Shown here: one piece after another, positions 1 to 6,135 of the stretch
How the letters are laid out: every line of letters starts with the position of its first letter
Numbering within the stretch: position 1 is the first letter of the stretch
DNA from: Microcaldota archaeon
GTDB lineage: Archaea; Micrarchaeota; Micrarchaeia; Micrarchaeales; Micrarchaeaceae
Assembly (NCBI GenBank): GCA_021834865.1
Contig: JAKBRD010000029.1
Location: forward strand, 1-10,469
Reading direction: 5' to 3'
Length of the DNA stretch: 10,469 nt
Notes under the pieces: generated by a model
Seen by the model: only the letters and a program-made list of their open reading frames with translations
The model's database searches: none
Told to the model about the DNA's origin: nothing
Program-made: the position numbers and the translations under genes

Positions 1-544
1 ACCACTCGCGCTCGCCGCTCAGCAAAAAGCTCCCGGTCCCTATTGAGCCCTTGGAAGTTGCCTTGCTTACCTGCTCCCTTTTCATGCAGTATACGTCTAC
101 GCTCCTCTGCATGTTGTCCCATGCGCTTGAATAGCTTGCTGCAAACTGTGCCGCTTCCTCCTTGGCTTTCTGCGCAGCTGAAGATCCGTTTTTGAGTATG
201 ACAACAGAAGCGCCGAAAATGTCTGCGTGAAAGAAAAGGTCACCCTCTTCAAAATAATCAGAATTGAGCTTTTCGTTCTGCTTGGCATCGCGCCCCCCTA
301 TTGCAAGCAATCCTTCATCAGTATTGAACCAGTGGAACCTCTCGTACCACTCGCGCTTCCTTACCTTTTTAACCGCAGGCTTGCTGCGCTCTTTGAACGA
401 TTCGTTCTCTGCCTTGAGCCTTTTTTCCAGTTCTTCAATGCTGCGCTTTGCCCCCTCAGCCTTATGTGCCAGCCTCTTCGACCTCACATAGTAATCGTTG
501 GCGTTGTCCTGTGCGCTTTTGGTGAAGTCTATCTTTACCTCCAT
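1..544 (-). CDS. Stand-alone NFACT-R (DUF814) protein, coiled coil plus RNA-binding domain, C-terminus cut off by the window edge
   Basis: I translated this frame by hand from ATG at 544 and obtained 181 open codons to the window edge. Residues about 14-50 are a charged helical stretch (NANDYYVRSKRLAHKAEGAK, then Glu/Lys/Leu-rich) matching the coiled-coil region of NEMF/Rqc2/RqcH proteins. Residues about 66-181 match NFACT-R: WYERFHWFNTDEGLLAIGGR, then DLFFHADIFGASVVILKNG at 102-120 and the AAQFAASYSSAW segment. In the family, full-length proteins bind stalled 50S-tRNA complexes and support ribosome rescue. Here the N-terminal NFACT-N and HhH domains are missing: an in-frame TAA lies at 554-556, just upstream of the ATG. 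The gene starts 4 bases after the secE stop with no clear ribosome binding site, so translational coupling is likely. It is either the C-terminal half of a split gene or a solo NFACT-R protein. The domain call is firm; the biological role is inferred. Confidence 0.85.
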   Translation of the reverse strand, partial: MEVKIDFTKSAQDNANDYYVRSKRLAHKAEGAKRSIEELEKRLKAENESFKERSKPAVKKVRKREWYERFHWFNTDEGLLAIGGRDAKQNEKLNSDYFEEGDLFFHADIFGASVVILKNGSSAAQKAKEEAAQFAASYSSAWDNMQRSVDVYCMKREQVSKATSKGSIGTGSFLLSGEREW

Positions 545-548
545 GAAA

Positions 549-752
549 TCATATTAGGGAAAGGTTTCCCGCTATGGCAAGGGATATTATTATTCCGAGA
601 ATAAGACCAAGCACTCCCACTATAAGTATGCCTATTATTATGACCTTGGCAGTCTTCTTGAATTCGTCGTTCTTGGGCCTGTAGCTTATGTTGATGATAT
701 GCCTCGAATTCGTCCAAAAGCTGCGAAGCCTTTTAACTACGTTCATGTCCAT
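549..752 (-). CDS. secE: SecE / Sec61-gamma translocon subunit
   Basis: This 67-residue protein is the small clamp subunit of the SecYEG (Sec61) protein-conducting channel in the cytoplasmic membrane. The N-terminal amphipathic part contains RLRSFWTNSRHIINISYRP and DEFKKTAKV, the typical archaeal SecE signature. One transmembrane helix follows at about 37-60. The open frame continues far upstream of this start, antisense to thiI, but the family begins here. ATG at 752 has GGTAT nine to five bases upstream and a TATA-like box about 33 bases upstream. ATG at 746 is an alternative start. It is the first gene of a unit with the downstream NFACT-R gene. In many archaea secE sits next to spt5 and ribosomal protein genes; those are not seen here. 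Confidence 0.92.
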   Translation of the reverse strand: MDMNVVKRLRSFWTNSRHIINISYRPKNDEFKKTAKVIIIGILIVGVLGLILGIIISLAIAGNLSLI

Positions 753-779
753 GCAAATACCGATAATGCTATAACTGCG

Positions 780-790
780 CTTATAAATAG
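780..790 (-). promoter_or_regulatory. TATA-like promoter element of secE
   Basis: Read on the minus strand this is CTATTTATAAG, centred about 33 bases before the secE ATG at 752. That spacing predicts a transcript with almost no leader. No transcription data support it. Confidence 0.5.
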
Positions 791-857
791 CACGCTGTAT
801 ATTTATTTTTAGCTGCGCAGTATTAAAAACATGCTGCACCAATGCGATTGCATTCGC

Positions 858-869
858 CTTAAATATTTT
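858..869 (+). promoter_or_regulatory. TATA-like promoter element of thiI
   Basis: CTTAAATATTTT is centred about 34 bases before the thiI ATG at 898, so the transcript would be leaderless or nearly so. The 145-base gap between secE and thiI holds one such box for each divergent gene and nothing else recognisable. Confidence 0.5.
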
Positions 870-897
870 CAATGCAAAAATACCCTCCTGTGTAACA

Positions 898-2082
898 ATG
901 CCCGAAATGCAAAGATATGAAGGAATAGTCATACACTTCGGCGAGCTGTGGCTAAAGGGCAGGAACAGGCACGATTTCATAAGCGCGCTGATGCGCAACA
1001 TAAAGCTCGCCCTTCCTGACGAATACAAATCAAAGCTTGCCAAGATGCGCGACAGGCTAATACTTGAAGTCCAATCCAACGAGGATATCAGCATATGCAT
1101 GGATGTGCTCTCTAACGTTTTCGGCATATCGTGGTTTGCACCCTTCAGGAAATCTGGAACAGATATGGATTCAATGATCTCTGCAGCCAACTCATTTTTC
1201 AATGCAGGCGAGAATGTAAAGATAGAGCCGCACAGGTCAAGCAAAACAGGGCGGATGACTTCCAAGGACATAGTCTCAAATTTCATAAAAAGGCAGGCAG
1301 AGCTCAAGTTTGTTCCAGAGAAGCTGGGGGAAAAAAGGCTCTATATAGACGTACTTGAGGATTTCTGCATAGTGCACAGCAAGAAGAGAAAAGGCCTTGG
1401 CGGTCTTCCAGTGGGCACGTCTGGCAAAGCAGTGGTGTTGCTATCTGGGGGTATAGATTCTCCTGTGGCTGCATACTATGCGCTCAAGCGCGGCCTGGAG
1501 CCAATATACGTCCATTTCTATGCTTATAGCAGCATCGAAGAGTTCTACGGAACTAAGATGCCAAAGATCCTGAATTTGCTGCTGAAATATTACCCAAGGG
1601 CAAAGGTGTATGCAGTTCCAGTGCATCTTTTCCAGATATCTGCAATGAAAGAGCAGCAAAAATATGAAGTTGTCCTATTCAAGAAATTCATATACGAAAC
1701 CGCGCAGATAATATCCGAAAAGGAGAAAGCCAAGGTCATAGTTACTGGAGAGAGCCTTGGCCAAGTATCATCGCAGACTGCTGAAAACCTCGCAGCTACT
1801 TCAAACGGCATCCGCTACCTTATTTTCAGGCCGTTGCTGGGCTTCGACAAGCAGGAGATAATAACAAAATCTAAGGAGCTTGGCATGTACGACCTTTCTA
1901 TAATGCCATACAAGGATGCCTGCTCGCTCAGGTCAAGAAACCCAGTAACGCGCATAAGCCCGACGGCGCTGGAATCCATATACTCAAGGGCTGAGCTTGA
2001 GCAGATGCCATCACAAAGCATAGAAAAGGCGTGCATTGGATTATGGGACGGCAAATCAATAGGGCAATGCAGCCAAAGCTAA
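898..2082 (+). CDS. thiI: tRNA 4-thiouridine synthase ThiI, without rhodanese domain
   Basis: ThiI adenylates U8 of tRNA and replaces its oxygen with sulfur to give s4U8; in some organisms it also takes part in thiazole synthesis. The 394-residue protein has the N-terminal signature FGELWLKGRNR (14-24), a ferredoxin-like plus THUMP region to about 165, and a PP-loop ATPase domain with SGGIDSP at 183-189. The family motif TGESLGQVSSQTAENL is at 283-298. Cys342 in KDACSLRSRNPVT appears to align with the conserved catalytic cysteine (E. coli Cys344). No C-terminal rhodanese domain is present, as is common in archaea, and there is no Cys-X-X-Cys in the PP-loop domain. The sulfur donor is therefore unclear. 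TGTGT lies just before the ATG at the spacing seen in neighbouring genes. The local tRNA-Cys has the target U8 (T9733). Confidence 0.93.
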   Translation: MPEMQRYEGIVIHFGELWLKGRNRHDFISALMRNIKLALPDEYKSKLAKMRDRLILEVQSNEDISICMDVLSNVFGISWFAPFRKSGTDMDSMISAANSFFNAGENVKIEPHRSSKTGRMTSKDIVSNFIKRQAELKFVPEKLGEKRLYIDVLEDFCIVHSKKRKGLGGLPVGTSGKAVVLLSGGIDSPVAAYYALKRGLEPIYVHFYAYSSIEEFYGTKMPKILNLLLKYYPRAKVYAVPVHLFQISAMKEQQKYEVVLFKKFIYETAQIISEKEKAKVIVTGESLGQVSSQTAENLAATSNGIRYLIFRPLLGFDKQEIITKSKELGMYDLSIMPYKDACSLRSRNPVTRISPTALESIYSRAELEQMPSQSIEKACIGLWDGKSIGQCSQS

Positions 2083-2084
2083 AC

Positions 2085-2101
2085 ACTGCTATACAGTTTT
2101 T
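2085..2101 (+). terminator. Possible weak terminator after thiI
   Basis: ACTG-CTATA-CAGT forms a 4-bp hairpin 2 bases after the stop codon and runs into a tract of five T. The stem is short, so the T-tract may matter more than the hairpin. Confidence 0.35.
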
Positions 2102-2132
2102 CGCTCTGTCAGTTGCAAAGGGGCATATATCC

Positions 2133-2169
2133 CAAAACTGTAAGCCGAAAATCTAAAATGGCGGTTTTG
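2133..2169 (+). other. Inverted repeat in the thiI-to-membrane-protein gap, unknown role
   Basis: CAAAAC (2133-2138) is complementary to GTTTTG (2164-2169), with GCC (2144-2146) and GGC (2160-2162) able to pair inside. A smaller GGG/CCC hairpin with a 7-base loop precedes it (2121-2133) and shares base 2133. It lies upstream of the likely promoter of the next gene. It could be part of the thiI transcript end or chance. Confidence 0.25.
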
Positions 2170-2201
2170 TTAACTTAAAGTATAAATATAAAATTGCGTC
2201 A

Positions 2202-2213
2202 TCTTTTTAAATA
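2202..2213 (+). promoter_or_regulatory. TATA-like promoter element of the two-helix membrane protein gene
   Basis: The stretch TCTTTTTAAATA is centred about 44 bases before the ATG at 2252 and predicts a leader of about 18 bases that would include the ribosome binding site. A second A/T-rich candidate (TATAAATATAAAA, 2180-2192) lies further upstream. Confidence 0.4.
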
Positions 2214-2242
2214 TTCGCTCAGTATATTTATTGACAATTCAA

Positions 2243-2246
2243 GGTG
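2243..2246 (+). promoter_or_regulatory. Ribosome binding site GGTG that decides the start at 2252
   Basis: GGTG, complementary to CACC of the 16S rRNA 3' end, ends 5 bases before ATG 2252. It lies downstream of the alternative TTG codon at 2231 and so favours the ATG. Confidence 0.6.
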
Positions 2247-2251
2247 TAAAA

Positions 2252-2536
2252 ATGGCTGAGAAAAAACAGGAAAAAATCATAGTGACGCTGGACCCAAGCA
2301 TGGAGTACACCAGGCGCTTGCACTATAACGAAAAGCATTCGGGCTGGTCGATATTCAGGTCAATATACTGGAGCATATACATATTTGTATTCGGGGTGCT
2401 GCTATATACGCTGGTGCCTGCTGGCATGCCGGTATCTGCATTCTTCGGACTTGCGATAATGGTGCTTGCAATATTTGTGATTGTATACGGATTCAGTACA
2501 TCACTCCACCTGAAGCTAATGAAGAGATATGCATAA
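2252..2536 (+). CDS. Small membrane protein with two predicted helices, unknown function
   Basis: I do not recognise this 94-residue protein. It has a charged N-terminus (MAEKKQEKIIVTLDPSMEY, residues 1-19) and an aromatic segment leading into a first hydrophobic helix at about 36-56. A Pro/Gly turn (VPAGMP) and a second helix at about 60-82 follow, then a basic tail (LKLMKRYA). By the positive-inside rule both ends should face the cytoplasm. The upstream in-frame TTG at 2231 would add 7 residues but precedes the GGTG site, so ATG 2252 is preferred. It has its own promoter-like region and a strong terminator, so it is probably monocistronic. Its place just before secFD hints at a membrane or secretion role, but that is only context. 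Confidence 0.75.
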   Translation: MAEKKQEKIIVTLDPSMEYTRRLHYNEKHSGWSIFRSIYWSIYIFVFGVLLYTLVPAGMPVSAFFGLAIMVLAIFVIVYGFSTSLHLKLMKRYA

Positions 2537-2566
2537 GGCCATAAGGGCCTTTGCCTTTTTTTGTCT
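2535..2566 (+). terminator. Hairpin and T-tract terminator after the two-helix protein
   Basis: AAGGCC (2535-2540), loop ATAAG and GGCCTT (2546-2551) form a perfect 6-bp stem overlapping the stop codon. The T-rich run at 2554-2580 contains seven consecutive T. This separates the gene from the secFD operon. Confidence 0.7.
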
Positions 2567-2703
2567 TTCTTTTCCTTTATACTTCCATTTATAATTGCAC
2601 CTTAATGAAAAAGCCGTGTAGAATTGCCAGCCCTCCAATCGGGTAGTATTTATAATATTTGCCAATAAATAAATCTATCAATAAAAATAATCTGCTAAAA
2701 TTA

Positions 2704-2714
2704 CCTTATAACCC
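2704..2714 (+). promoter_or_regulatory. Possible TATA-like promoter element of the secF-secD-nmd3 operon
   Basis: CCTTATAACCC is centred about 22 bases before the TTG start of secF, a little close for a standard archaeal promoter. Other A/T-rich candidates are TATTTATAATATTT at 2646-2659 and the tract around 2668-2700. The choice among them is uncertain. Confidence 0.3.
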
Positions 2715-2729
2715 TTAAAACTGATCTGC

Positions 2730-3893
2730 TTGAACTTTAATTTCTACGAGGCCAAACGATACAAGCTATTCATACTCATACCAATAGCTTTGCTTCTGAT
2801 AAGCCTTGTGTTCATACCTCACATAAGGTACGATTCTTCTCTGGCCGGAGGCATAACGGTGCAGTTCTCTACGACTAACGCTATAACCACCAGGGGGCTT
2901 ACCTCGTCCATGGCATCGATAATACCGGGCGCTACAGCTTCTGTATCAAGGGTTGGTGCAGTGTATACTGCTTCGGTAACCATACCTGAAAATTCCAGTA
3001 TAGTGAATGCCAACGACAAACTGCTGGACTTATACTCTGACTATGGCACATACTCATCTGCCGAGCTAAATCTGGTCTCAGCTTCTACAGGGCTAAAGTC
3101 CGATCCCAGCAACTCCACGCTAAAGTCAGAGCTTGCATCTGCGCAGGCAAATGTCACTGCATCCCTTTCAAAAATGAGCACGGACCTTGGTGCCGAGCTG
3201 GCTCTGCTCTCGCCATTCATAAGTGCAAATTCATCTGCATACTCATACAATTCCAGCAATGCTGCCGGAATGCTCGCTGTTGGCAAGGATGCCTATGCGA
3301 CTTCTTCAAGCGCTTACAAATCCAAAGTAATATCGGATATGAGGTCGGCGGTGCCATTTACTTCGTATTCATATGCAGAGGTTACTCCAACTCTTGGGGC
3401 CTTCTTCCTGAACCATATGATACAGATAATAATAGCATCATTCGTAATCATAGCAATCGCGGTCTTTGCTGTGTTCAGGATACCGATACCGTCACTTGCG
3501 GTGGTATTTGGCGCAGGCAACGACATATTAATAGCCCTGGGAGCCATGGGTGCCTTCGGAATCCCGATGGGCCTGGCATCAGTCGGTGGCTTGCTAATGC
3601 TCATAGGATATTCAATAGACACGGAAATGCTGTCTTCCATAAGGATACTTAAAAGGAGCGAGGACACAGTCACGCACAGGGCATTCTCAACAATGAAAAC
3701 CGGAACCACAATGACTGCAGCGGCGATAATATCTTTCGCTACGCTGTTCATCATAGCTTATGTGTTCTACATACCGACATACATAGAAATAGCAGGCGTC
3801 GCGCTCTTTGGCCTTATAGGGGACATATTCACGACATGGTTTGGCAACACGGTTATGATAGTGTGGTATAAATCAAGCAGGGAGCCGAAATGA
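2730..3893 (+). CDS. secF: SecF, protein-export motor subunit, with enlarged outside domain
   Basis: SecF works with SecD to drive late steps of Sec-dependent export from the outer face of the membrane. This 387-residue protein has a first helix at about 12-30, then LAGGITVQF (38-46) opening the extracytoplasmic domain. From about 225 there are five hydrophobic segments. The archaeal SecF motif LLMLIGYSIDTEMLSSIRIL is at 288-307 with the membrane Asp297, followed by TGTTMTAAA (324-332). Residues about 91-215 form a Ser/Ala/Asn/Tyr-rich, probably helical region that makes it larger than the roughly 290 residues I recall for archaeal SecF. Five N-glycosylation sequons lie in the outside domain (N88, N128, N141, N167, N174). 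The start is TTG 2730: a stop lies in frame at 2709-2711 and the next Met is far inside. It overlaps secD by ATGA. Confidence 0.9.
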   Translation: MNFNFYEAKRYKLFILIPIALLLISLVFIPHIRYDSSLAGGITVQFSTTNAITTRGLTSSMASIIPGATASVSRVGAVYTASVTIPENSSIVNANDKLLDLYSDYGTYSSAELNLVSASTGLKSDPSNSTLKSELASAQANVTASLSKMSTDLGAELALLSPFISANSSAYSYNSSNAAGMLAVGKDAYATSSSAYKSKVISDMRSAVPFTSYSYAEVTPTLGAFFLNHMIQIIIASFVIIAIAVFAVFRIPIPSLAVVFGAGNDILIALGAMGAFGIPMGLASVGGLLMLIGYSIDTEMLSSIRILKRSEDTVTHRAFSTMKTGTTMTAAAIISFATLFIIAYVFYIPTYIEIAGVALFGLIGDIFTTWFGNTVMIVWYKSSREPK

Positions 3894-5470
3894 ACTTCAA
3901 GAATAGCTACATAAAAGACAGGCGCATAATAGTGCTAGTAATTGTTTTTCTAGCCCTGGCCATGCTTGACGTACATTACGGATTGCACTTTGGAATAGAG
4001 TTCATTGGCGGCACGCAAATACCTGTAACGCTGGAGCAGAGCGTGAACGCAACTGAAATGAGCAGTATAATATCCACAATACAGCAGAGGGTATCTACAT
4101 TTGGGCTTAAGCAGGTGACAGTAGAAGGAGTTGGCAGCGACGAAGTATACGTGACTTTGCCAAGCGTATCAAGCACTGAAATAAACAAGACGGCATCGAT
4201 AATCGACAGCCAGGGCCACTTTCTTGGGATAGTCAACGGCATACAGGCGATAAACGGCAGCAGCATACTTCCAGGAAGCATAGGCATAGTGCCTCCCACT
4301 ACAATAAATAATACAGTAGGATGGCAGGTTTCGTTCTTCATAACACAAACCGCAGCCACGTCGTTTGCGAAGGCGGTTTTCGGCCAGGCAAACAAGCCGC
4401 TTTACATGTTTTTGGACAGGCCGTCAGGCACAATCATACTTTTAAACAGCTCAATGCTGGGCAATTCCTCGGCAGGAGTTTCGGCATCTGAAGCCGAAGC
4501 CGCAATGAAGAACGCTTTGGCGTACAACAAGCAGCCGATTCCGCTTATAGTGGTGTACAACAACAATGCTAGCATAAGCGCAGCGGAAAGCTACATAAAC
4601 GTGAGCAAGAGATCGTACACGCAGATTTTCGCCAGCGACAATCTCCCATCATCGCTGATAAGCTACGCAAAGTCGTTGAATTACACTGTCAAGCTGGAAA
4701 GCAAGGCCAATATGACGCCATCATTCACTGAAGTATCTGTAGGGAATTTCTCGCTCAATACATGGCCCCTGATAGGGCTGCTTTCATCTCCTGAGCTTAA
4801 TCCGTCAATAACCAACGGTAGCGTTGGAGACAGCTACGAGATATCCGGTGCGGCGCCAACCACGCTCGCATATGCGCAGAAGCTGGACTACGCGACCAAC
4901 ACTTCGAAGACAATAGCGAGCATACTTACCGGCGGGGCTCTTCCTGTTCAGGTAATAGTCGGAACGCCGACTTCAATACCACCAACGCTTGGAAAGAGCT
5001 CGCTCGACATAAGCATAATAGCCCTAATAACCGCTATAGTCTTGGTATCCATATTCATAGTCATAAGGTACAGGAGGGTTTTCCTTGTTGGCCCGATCCT
5101 GATCACAACGCTGCTCGAACTGTTCATAATAATATCAGTGATAGGCCTGGTCGGAACGATAGACCTTTCGGCATTCGCCGGAATGATAGCCGTCGTAGGA
5201 ACAGGAGTAGACGCACAGATAATAATAACCGACGAAATACTCTCAAGGAAAAACACAAGCGAAAGCTCGAAGAGCATATTGGGCAACGCGTTCTATATAG
5301 TGTGGGCCGATGCGCTCTTGCTGATAATAGCAATGCTGCCACTGTTCTTCTCAACATCGCTTGTCGAAGTAATAGGATTTTCCGAGTCCACGATAATAGG
5401 CGCCCTGATGGGTGTTCTAGTGACAAGGCCGGCTTACGGCGCCATAGTCAGCAGGCACTATGCGAACTAA
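3890..5470 (+). CDS. secD: SecD, protein-export motor subunit
   Basis: SecD is the larger partner of SecF in the RND-like motor that uses the ion gradient to pull exported chains through the translocon. The 526-residue protein has helix 1 at about 12-28, then FGIEFIGGTQIPV (34-46) opening a long extracytoplasmic domain to about 370. That domain ends in GGALPVQVIVG and IPPTLGKSSLD (363-373). Five further helices lie at about 373-393, 397-420, 428-447, 466-486 and 494-515. The archaeal SecD motif GTGVDAQIIITDEIL (437-451) carries Asp440, the expected proton-relay residue. The start ATG overlaps the secF stop (ATGA) and GGAG sits 5 bases upstream, so this start is secure. Many N-X-S/T sequons in the outside domain suit a glycosylated surface protein. 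Confidence 0.93.
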   Translation: MNFKNSYIKDRRIIVLVIVFLALAMLDVHYGLHFGIEFIGGTQIPVTLEQSVNATEMSSIISTIQQRVSTFGLKQVTVEGVGSDEVYVTLPSVSSTEINKTASIIDSQGHFLGIVNGIQAINGSSILPGSIGIVPPTTINNTVGWQVSFFITQTAATSFAKAVFGQANKPLYMFLDRPSGTIILLNSSMLGNSSAGVSASEAEAAMKNALAYNKQPIPLIVVYNNNASISAAESYINVSKRSYTQIFASDNLPSSLISYAKSLNYTVKLESKANMTPSFTEVSVGNFSLNTWPLIGLLSSPELNPSITNGSVGDSYEISGAAPTTLAYAQKLDYATNTSKTIASILTGGALPVQVIVGTPTSIPPTLGKSSLDISIIALITAIVLVSIFIVIRYRRVFLVGPILITTLLELFIIISVIGLVGTIDLSAFAGMIAVVGTGVDAQIIITDEILSRKNTSESSKSILGNAFYIVWADALLLIIAMLPLFFSTSLVEVIGFSESTIIGALMGVLVTRPAYGAIVSRHYAN

Positions 5471-5481
5471 GATTGGTATAA

Positions 5482-6132
5482 ATGATAAAATACTGCCCGA
5501 CCTGCAACAGGTCAAGCGAAGAAGCGCGCTTCATAGGCGAGTTCTGCGAGTTCTGCGTTGCGGACAAGATAAAAGCCACGCTGCCTAAAGTGGTCAAGGT
5601 GCGCCGCTGCAGAGTCTGCGGATCGATAAGGGACAGCAAGGGCTTTACGCAATACACCGATGAAGCCATGGCTGACGCAATAGCGCAGCAGATGCATGCT
5701 CCAAATTGCAAGATAAAGCTCAAGGAGTTCGACGAAATGAGAAGGATCGCTCTTCTTCGCATCGAATGCGAGCTAAACGAGGGCACGGTAAGGTTCAACT
5801 ATGAAGTCGACGTAAGGTTCACCAAAGAGATGTGCCCGAGCTGCTACAGGAAGAGTGCCGGCTACTACGAGGCAATAGTGCAGGTGCGCGGTTCGGAGCA
5901 TAAGGTTGCAGGCTTTCTGGACAGCTTTTCGCGATTTCTAGAAAAGGGCAACGCCTTCGTCAGCAAAACAGCAGAGATGGGAAACGGCATAGACATGTAC
6001 GTCAGCGACAAGAAGCTGGTCACAGGATACTTCATGCTGCACAAGACGATAAAGCCCAAGGTATCGTACAAGCTGTACGGAGTGAAAAAAGGGAAAAAGC
6101 TCTACAGGCACATATATTCGGTAAGCCTCTGA
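5482..6132 (+). CDS. nmd3: NMD3-family 50S ribosomal subunit biogenesis protein
   Basis: The 216-residue protein matches the archaeal form of NMD3, which in eukaryotes binds the pre-60S subunit and serves as its nuclear export adaptor. In archaea a role in late 50S maturation is assumed. Four Cys pairs that should bind zinc are visible: CPTC (5-8), CEFC (22-25), CRVC (43-46) and CPSC (118-121). The signature CYRKSAGYYEAIVQVRG is at 121-137. A basic C-terminal part follows (KPKVSYKLYGVKKGKK). It is shorter than eukaryotic NMD3, which has extra C-terminal transport signals. The start is 11 bases after the secD stop, with GGTAT two bases before the ATG, so it is probably the third gene of the secFD operon. 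It converges with thrS, with 3 bases between the stop codons. Confidence 0.9.
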   Translation: MIKYCPTCNRSSEEARFIGEFCEFCVADKIKATLPKVVKVRRCRVCGSIRDSKGFTQYTDEAMADAIAQQMHAPNCKIKLKEFDEMRRIALLRIECELNEGTVRFNYEVDVRFTKEMCPSCYRKSAGYYEAIVQVRGSEHKVAGFLDSFSRFLEKGNAFVSKTAEMGNGIDMYVSDKKLVTGYFMLHKTIKPKVSYKLYGVKKGKKLYRHIYSVSL

Positions 6133-6135
6133 AGC

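Noticed and set aside
227..604. Plus-strand open frame of 125 codons over the left edge
   Set aside because: It mirrors the NFACT-R and secE genes on the other strand and shows no family match of its own.
753..1307. Upstream extension of the secE frame, open to a Met at 1307 on the minus strand
   Set aside because: It is antisense to thiI, which has strong family matches. SecE proteins begin at the ATG at 752, which has promoter and leader signals.
2581..2729. A/T-rich gap before secF, checked for tRNA, CRISPR repeats or a C/D-box RNA
   Set aside because: No cloverleaf, repeated unit or paired C and D boxes were found; only promoter-like A/T stretches are present.
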